Shown here piece by piece: positions 41,981-47,034 of a stretch of DNA of 47,034 nt (the stretch's first letter is position 1; each line of letters starts with the position of its first letter). Both the position numbers and the translations under genes were made by a program. A model generated the notes under the pieces. It worked only from the letters and a program-made list of their open reading frames with translations, did not search any database and had not been told where the DNA came from. This DNA comes from Shewanella canadensis (GTDB lineage: Bacteria; Pseudomonadota; Gammaproteobacteria; Enterobacterales; Shewanellaceae), in contig NZ_RXNU01000022.1 of the NCBI RefSeq assembly GCF_003966225.1, positions 1 through 47,034 of the forward strand. Reading direction: 5' to 3'.

Positions 41981-42553
41981 ATGACCTCTCCAATCACATA
42001 CCAGAACCTAGATGATGCATGGCCAAGCTTTAGTGACAGCATCACAGACTTCATCTCAGAATTAGGATTAGCTCAGCTTCAATTAGCCTGCGATCATGTG
42101 GCTTTAAGAGTCAATGACACAGATTCGGCCAAACGTTTGAGCCAGGATTTTGAACGGGTTGGCAATGTCATCTCCAACAATATCATCAATGGTCGCCCCA
42201 TCTTAATATTTGAGCTTAATTCTCCCTTAATCATTGGCGATATGAGCATAGATTGTGTCGAGCTGCCCTACCCGGGAGAGAAAGCCTATCCGGTAGAGGG
42301 GTGGGAGCACATAGAGCTTGTCCTGCCTTGCCAGGCAACAACATGTGAAGCACTCAGAGATGAACTATTCAAGATAGCGCCACAACTCGAATCAGTCTTA
42401 AAGATGAAGACGGAGATTAAGGTAAAGATGAGCTCACCTCAGGGAGAGCATGAACGTCTTGCCAACCCTACGATAGCCTTTAAAAAAGGGAGTATCTGCA
42501 TCAAGGTGCATCCCCATGGGATCAAAGATGTGATTGCTTCAGAGCAAGCCTAG
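41981..42553 (+). CDS. yecM: YecM family protein (VOC fold)
   Basis: 190 residues similar to Escherichia coli YecM along its length: the segment CDHVALRVN, then NIINGRPILIFEL, VELPYPGEKAYPVEGWEHIE, SSPQGEHERLANPTIA and the end VIASEQ. The fold is related to the vicinal-oxygen-chelate proteins, but no activity is established. It is probably co-transcribed with the L,D-transpeptidase gene. Confidence 0.9.
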   Translation: MTSPITYQNLDDAWPSFSDSITDFISELGLAQLQLACDHVALRVNDTDSAKRLSQDFERVGNVISNNIINGRPILIFELNSPLIIGDMSIDCVELPYPGEKAYPVEGWEHIELVLPCQATTCEALRDELFKIAPQLESVLKMKTEIKVKMSSPQGEHERLANPTIAFKKGSICIKVHPHGIKDVIASEQA

Positions 42554-42586
42554 CTAAACTGGACAGGGCTTAACTTAGCTAAAAAA

Positions 42587-42610
42587 GTGAGCACCAATTC
42601 ACGTGCTCAC
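42587..42610 (+). terminator. Hairpin after yecM
   Basis: GTGAGCAC pairs with GTGCTCAC around an 8-nt loop. Six A precede it and the T-run after it is poor, so plus-strand termination may be inefficient. Confidence 0.5.
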
Positions 42611-42971
42611 TAATTCTTAACTTTCTAAGCAAGCGTTTTAACTGGTTATTCATAGAAGCTAATGTTATAGGTTCAGACATCAATTACATTCAGTTGAAAT
42701 TATTTTGCCCACACCAGCCCTAATCATTCGCTCAAATAAGATAAATCGACGTTAAACTTCTAAGCTTTCATAATCACATATTTATTCAATACATCATCAC
42801 TACTTACTCATCGGCAGAAAACTGTCGATTCGCTATTTAACATCCCCTTAGCAGCAGATAAAACCGAACTCTCTCCTGAGCCGATTCTCAGGTTAGTAAT
42901 TGATTGCAAGACATATTTTAATGGAACCCTTTTCGTTTGCCCAGGCAGTAAACATAGTGTTTTTTCTTCTG
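42611..42971. other. Non-coding stretch
   Basis: About 360 bp, AT-rich, with no gene, repeat or structured element I can support. Confidence 0.5.
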
Positions 42972-43115
42972 TCACCAGTCGAAGTCACTGTCTGTTTTGA
43001 CGATCTCGATATTCAGCTCAGTCGATGTTTCAGTTAAAAACAGGGCTCCATTGTTAAATTTCACCACGCCAAATGTAAACAACTTGCAGCAGCGGTATTG
43101 AAGCCATGCATTATA
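42972..43115 (-). pseudogene. Possible 3' remnant of an unidentified gene
   Basis: On the minus strand an open stretch of roughly 45 codons without any ATG ends at a TGA (42974-42972). It reads ...LFTFGVVKFNNGALFLTETS, then TELNIEIVKTDSDFDW. The composition looks like real protein C-terminal sequence and not chance translation. It lies back-to-back with ablA and has no start, so I regard it as a truncated gene end. No family recognised. Confidence 0.35.
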
Positions 43116-43187
43116 AATGCGAAAATAGTTCGAACTCTAATCATTACGACTGTAACCATATTCAGTTCGTCTACAGGTAACCCCTCC

Positions 43188-44381
43188 ATGTCTCAGGCAT
43201 CCATACAAGTTAAGCAGTACACCCCGCAGATCCCCCTTAAGCTGGTCAAAAATAATAAAGAAGATAAGTTTGCTGACTACCAGTCACTGATGGACTTTGA
43301 TGTTGCCAGCCGCCCCTGGCGGGAAACATTGGCACACTCCTTTAAAACGGACAGGGAGCTCTCCAAAGTATTCGGCAATATAAATCCGGTCGAAGAGGAC
43401 GTTTATAAGGTCATCGCCACCCGTATTACGCCCTATATTGCTCAGTTGATGGACAAGGACGATCAGGCATGCCCGATCCGCATTCAATACGTTCCTGAGC
43501 AAAATGAAATGGATGTAGCACCACAAGAGATGGGGGATCAGCTGGCTGAAGATGACATGATGCCTGATGGAACCTCTATCGTTCACCGCTATCCTAACCG
43601 CGTGCTCTTTCTGGTACACAATATTTGTGGCGCCTATTGTCGCCACTGTACCCGAAAGCGCATGGTGTCAGATCCCCTGAATGTTATCTCTATGGATCGG
43701 ATCCGCAAATCTGTGGAATACCTGCGTGAACACCCGGAAGTACAGGATGTACTGCTCTCAGGCGGTGATCCATTGTTGCTGACAGATGACAAGCTGGACC
43801 AAGTATTGTCCATGATCCGTGAAGCAAGGCCAGATCTTAAGATACTGCGCATCGGCAGCCGCTTGCCAACTCAGTTGCCTACACGTATTACGCCAGAGCT
43901 GTGTCAGATACTGGTTAAAAACCGTGTCACCCTGCTCAATACCCAGGTTAATCATCCCAAAGAGATCACTCCATTGTTTGTGAAGCATATGGCAATGCTG
44001 CGCACCAGCGGCATTATGTTGGGCAACCAAAGCGTGTTGATCAAGGGAGTTAACGACAGCGTTGAAGTGATGCGTGATCTGGTCATGGATCTGGTCTCCA
44101 ATGGTATTCGTCCTTACTATGTTTATTCCATGGATCCCGCTCCCGGTAACAGCAAGTTTCAGGTCAGCTACGACCGTATGCTGGAGATCTACCATGGCAT
44201 CCGGGGCTGGGTATCGGGACCTGCCATTCCAACCTTTATCGTTGATGGCATTGGTGGTCTGGGTAAAATGCCGGTACAGCCGGAATACGTACGCAAACAA
44301 GTGGTCGATGGCGAAACCAAACTCTTAGCGACCAATTTTGAAGGGCGAAACGCCGACATGTCTTTCCTGCTGGGTGAGTAA
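43188..44381 (+). CDS. ablA: L-lysine 2,3-aminomutase
   Basis: Radical SAM, PLP-dependent enzyme that converts L-lysine to beta-lysine. The 397-residue product (ATG at 43188) has the iron-sulfur motif Cys147-x3-Cys151-x2-Cys154 in NICGAYCRHC. A PLP-site region GIGGLGKMP lies near residue 340. Two Asp residues corresponding to those that hold the lysine side-chain amine in the clostridial enzyme appear in YSMDPAPG and FIVDGIGG, favouring lysine over glutamate as substrate. A TTG at 43098 would add 30 residues and is unlikely. First gene of a three-gene unit ending in ablB. Confidence 0.9.
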   Translation: MSQASIQVKQYTPQIPLKLVKNNKEDKFADYQSLMDFDVASRPWRETLAHSFKTDRELSKVFGNINPVEEDVYKVIATRITPYIAQLMDKDDQACPIRIQYVPEQNEMDVAPQEMGDQLAEDDMMPDGTSIVHRYPNRVLFLVHNICGAYCRHCTRKRMVSDPLNVISMDRIRKSVEYLREHPEVQDVLLSGGDPLLLTDDKLDQVLSMIREARPDLKILRIGSRLPTQLPTRITPELCQILVKNRVTLLNTQVNHPKEITPLFVKHMAMLRTSGIMLGNQSVLIKGVNDSVEVMRDLVMDLVSNGIRPYYVYSMDPAPGNSKFQVSYDRMLEIYHGIRGWVSGPAIPTFIVDGIGGLGKMPVQPEYVRKQVVDGETKLLATNFEGRNADMSFLLGE

Positions 44382-44383
44382 TA

Positions 44384-45838
44384 ATGCATTATTTTGACTA
44401 TGCAATTTTTGCCTGCTATTTGATTGGACTGTTAGCGTTTGGTTACTACCATTTTCGTCGTCATGAAACAGGTGAAGATTACTATCTGGGTGGGCGAAAT
44501 ATCAAAGCCAGGCACGTGGGGTTCTCCATCGCTGCAACGGATGTTGGTGGAGGCTTCTCCATCGGACTTGCCGGGCTAGGTTTCAGTATGGGTCTTTCAG
44601 GCGCATGGCTGCTGTTTACCGGTTTACTGGGAGCCTGGCTCTCAGCCGTGTGGTTGCTCCCCAGAGTTAAGTTTTTGGAAGGGAAACACGGACTGTCTAC
44701 CTACCCGGAACTGCTCAAGATTAGATTTGGCACCAAAGTCGCCATGCTGGCGGCTATAATTTCCTGTATTGGTTACCTGGGATTCACCGGTGCGCAGATG
44801 CTGGCGGGGGCTAAGTTAGCTGCGGCAACATTACTGACCGAACCGGTATTGGGTATCTCTAACCTGCAACTCATGCTCTGGGTAATAGGCGGTGTGACCA
44901 TTTTGTACACCGTATTTGGCGGCTTGAAGGCGGTTATCTACACAGACAGTGTGCAGTGGCTCATTCTCCTTGCGGGCATGTCGTTGTTTGCTTTGCCCTA
45001 TGCACTCGATGCAGTGGGTGGTTGGCAGGGGCTGATGGACTCATTGCCTGCCAGTTACTTTTCACTAACTGCCATCTCTCCGGTGTTGGCCATCAACTGG
45101 TTACTGACCATTACCCCAATTTGGCTGGTTGCCATGACTCTGTATCAACGCATGTTCGCCTGCAGAGACACGCAAACAGCGAAGCGGGCCTGGTATCTTG
45201 CAGGCTTTCTGGAGTTCCCCTTGATGGCTGTCAGCGGTGTAATTTTGGGAATGTGTGCCAGGGTGCTGCTGCCGGATATGGAGCCGGAGATGGCAGTACC
45301 TGCGATGATCCGGGATCTCTTGCCTATTGGCATCACAGGGATCATAATTGCAGCCTACTTCTCTGCCATTATGTCGACTGCTGACAGCTGTCTTATGGCC
45401 GCTTCGGCTAACCTGACTCAAGACGTACTCAAAATTCCAGCCAGTCATTCCAAGACGGTTCGCATCTCAATGATTGCCACCGCCCTGTTGGGACTCGCTG
45501 CTATCTTTTTGGCGAGTCAGGCGAATCAGGTTCTGGACGCCATTTTGTATGCCTATGGCTTTATGGTTTCAGGTCTGGTTTTCCCCACCCTGGCAGCTTT
45601 GTTCTGGCCCAAGGTGAGCGCCAAAACAGCGTTGGCCTCAATGTTAAGTGGTGGGCTGTGCGCCATCGCCCTGATGACCGGCCTGTTGCCACTACCCGAG
45701 ACTCTTACCACCTTAGGGCTGGATGTGAGCATTTATGGTCTGGCTCTGTCGGCGCTGATCATGCTTATAGGCTACAAAATTTCACCCGAACTAACGGCCG
45801 ATGTACAAGATGTGGAGGCCAATTATGAGCGAAGTTAA
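44384..45838 (+). CDS. Sodium:solute symporter family transporter in the abl operon
   Basis: 484 residues of the SSS family with about 13 membrane helices. It begins with the typical YAIFACYLIGLLAFGYYHFRR, followed by GEDYYLGGRN and GFSIAATDVGGGFSIG. The core sodium-site region is SAIMSTADSCLMAASANLTQDV (about 324-345). It starts 2 bp after the ablA stop and overlaps ablB by 14 bp. Plausible cargoes are lysine (precursor) or a beta-lysine derivative; the sequence does not decide. Confidence 0.9.
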   Translation: MHYFDYAIFACYLIGLLAFGYYHFRRHETGEDYYLGGRNIKARHVGFSIAATDVGGGFSIGLAGLGFSMGLSGAWLLFTGLLGAWLSAVWLLPRVKFLEGKHGLSTYPELLKIRFGTKVAMLAAIISCIGYLGFTGAQMLAGAKLAAATLLTEPVLGISNLQLMLWVIGGVTILYTVFGGLKAVIYTDSVQWLILLAGMSLFALPYALDAVGGWQGLMDSLPASYFSLTAISPVLAINWLLTITPIWLVAMTLYQRMFACRDTQTAKRAWYLAGFLEFPLMAVSGVILGMCARVLLPDMEPEMAVPAMIRDLLPIGITGIIIAAYFSAIMSTADSCLMAASANLTQDVLKIPASHSKTVRISMIATALLGLAAIFLASQANQVLDAILYAYGFMVSGLVFPTLAALFWPKVSAKTALASMLSGGLCAIALMTGLLPLPETLTTLGLDVSIYGLALSALIMLIGYKISPELTADVQDVEANYERS

Positions 45839-46721
45839 TCGCAGCTTGTTTGATACCTGTGATCTACTCGAAGGTGCCAGTATTCAATATGGTCCGAATA
45901 GCAGCCGGGTGTATTTGATGTCTATGAAACAAGCTGAACCGGCTCGTCTGCCGGCGGCCATGTATCAATTAGCCAAAGCACAGGGCTATGGCAAATTAAT
46001 AGCCAAGGTTCGCCAATGTGAATCGGAGCACTTTTTCAACCACGGCTTTACCGAGGAAGCGCGCTTACCGGGATATTACCCAGCCATTGGAGAGAGTGAA
46101 GGTGGCAGTGCGAGTATCCATGAAGATGCGTTATTGTTAGGTGCATATCTGGACTCTGAGCGCCAAATAGATACCAAAGCGGCAGAACATGAAAAAGTAC
46201 TCACTCTGGCCCACAATAATCTCTCCAAGGTAACGTCAGCTCCTCATTGGCAGGTTATCCCATTGGATGAAGTGTACGTTGAAGAGATGGCTCATCTGTA
46301 TCGTGAGGTCTTCCCAAGCTACCCCTTCCCTATTCATGAGGCTAGCTATCTGCTTGAAACCATGTCCGATAACGTCAGTTATTTTGGCATCAAACACCAG
46401 GGCCGACTGATCGCCTTAGCCTCTGCTGAGCAAGATCTGGATAATATGGCAGTGGAGATGACGGACTTTGCGACTTCACCTGAGTTCAGAGGGCTGCAAC
46501 TGGCGGCGGCACTATTGAATAAGATGGAATCTTGCATGGAACAACTGGGCTTTCGTCAGGCTTTTACCATAGCCCGTGCGGGTTCAGTTGGTATGAACAG
46601 GACATTTGCCAAACATGGCTACCACTATCAGGGACGGCTGATTAACAATACTCAAATCAGTGGCCAGATTGAGAGTATGAATATCTGGTGCAAACCACTA
46701 TGTGTGGAGAAAACAAAGTAA
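45825..46721 (+). CDS. ablB: Beta-lysine N6-acetyltransferase
   Basis: 298 residues. The N-terminal half is specific to AblB proteins; the C-terminal half is a GNAT domain with the CoA-binding stretch EFRGLQLAAALLNKME and the terminal SMNIWCKP. It should acetylate beta-lysine from AblA to N6-acetyl-beta-lysine, a compatible solute known from methanogens and some bacteria. I take the ATG at 45825, with GGAGG about 7 nt upstream; a start at 45801 would sit deeper in the symporter gene. Overlap with the symporter gene is 14 bp. Confidence 0.92.
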   Translation: MSEVNRSLFDTCDLLEGASIQYGPNSSRVYLMSMKQAEPARLPAAMYQLAKAQGYGKLIAKVRQCESEHFFNHGFTEEARLPGYYPAIGESEGGSASIHEDALLLGAYLDSERQIDTKAAEHEKVLTLAHNNLSKVTSAPHWQVIPLDEVYVEEMAHLYREVFPSYPFPIHEASYLLETMSDNVSYFGIKHQGRLIALASAEQDLDNMAVEMTDFATSPEFRGLQLAAALLNKMESCMEQLGFRQAFTIARAGSVGMNRTFAKHGYHYQGRLINNTQISGQIESMNIWCKPLCVEKTK

Positions 46722-47034
46722 TCGGCCAACAATCATGGTAAACGAATAGTTGCGTCAGCCCTTATGAACGAGAGACATGGATGTCGAACGGGTCTTAAGA
46801 TAAGGAGATTGTTGCAAACCACCTCTGCCAAAAAACGAAGTTCACAGCCGCGCTCACACAGACTCTGGTTTCGAAAAAAGCATCTCTTCGATTTAGTATC
46901 TTATGCATGTGATTACCGAGGGAGCCTGACGGAATAAAAGCCAAGCGACTTTGTCGTTCACTATATAGTCTAGCCTATCATGCTAGATTTCCTTATTTAG
47001 GGATGCAGCTCGTTTAACTCGCAGTGCTCTGGTA
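46722..47034. other. Non-coding stretch at the right edge
   Basis: About 310 bp without a supportable gene. A weak hairpin TCTAGC/GCTAGA at 46969-46987 followed by a T-rich stretch might end the abl transcript. Confidence 0.4.

Noticed and set aside
1..47034. CRISPR array
   Set aside because: No regularly spaced direct repeats with unique spacers; the only tandem arrays are the 7-bp and 15-bp repeats.

Overview
The window looks like a chromosomal segment of a marine gammaproteobacterium of the Shewanella type. This rests on protein character and gene order, not on a database search: ybgC-tolQRAB-pal-cpoB followed by tRNA-Lys genes, motY divergent from rnt, upp divergent from purMN, and many sodium- or salt-related functions (NhaC-type antiporter, MotY, DUF1538 pair, beta-lysine osmolyte genes). 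Most of it is ordinary core genome.

Layout. 1-600: three intact tRNA-Lys(TTT) genes and one broken one, all on the minus strand, with a promoter at 680-707. 779-5912: the Tol-Pal envelope operon (minus). 6078-8240: a prolyl-oligopeptidase lipoprotein. 8490-8736: a free-standing transcription unit that looks like an unannotated structured small RNA. 8874-18701: motY/rnt, YbaK-like deacylase, 2-Cys peroxiredoxin, an NhaC-family antiporter followed by a 17-copy heptamer repeat, upp, purMN, a small unknown protein and a serine hydrolase.

18780-22953 is the accessory part and the most interesting region. nagD (HAD phosphatase) is split after codon 105 by two tandem cassette-like units. Each unit starts with the same approximately 28-base left-end repeat, ends with the same 37-base right-end repeat plus 22 bases, and is bounded by CATCAC. 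The first unit (136 bp) is empty. The second (1073 bp) carries a TIR-like nucleotide-binding protein of the kind found in antiphage systems, with its own promoter. Deleting everything between the outer CATCAC copies would rebuild a 248-residue NagD in frame. A decayed 93-bp piece of a second nagD copy ends at the same CATCAC core 2.3 kb upstream, next to an AT-rich coiled-coil membrane protein gene. No recombinase or transposase is encoded in the window.

23143-34817: a small membrane protein, an M28 peptidase lipoprotein, asnB, several small enzymes (tautomerase, two VOC proteins, GNAT), DUF445, a ferredoxin-reductase-like flavoprotein, a large DUF748 protein and a membrane-anchored glutaredoxin. 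34873-37142: a tightly coupled operon of two paralogous DUF1538 membrane proteins, a PII-like protein and a CBS-domain protein, which reads like a nucleotide-gated cation transporter. 37501-42553: a lipoprotein, YqfB, DUF2986, MATE pump, voltage-gated ion channel, L,D-transpeptidase and YecM. 43188-46721: ablA, a sodium:solute symporter and ablB, predicted to make N6-acetyl-beta-lysine as a compatible solute. Rho-independent terminators separate most units.
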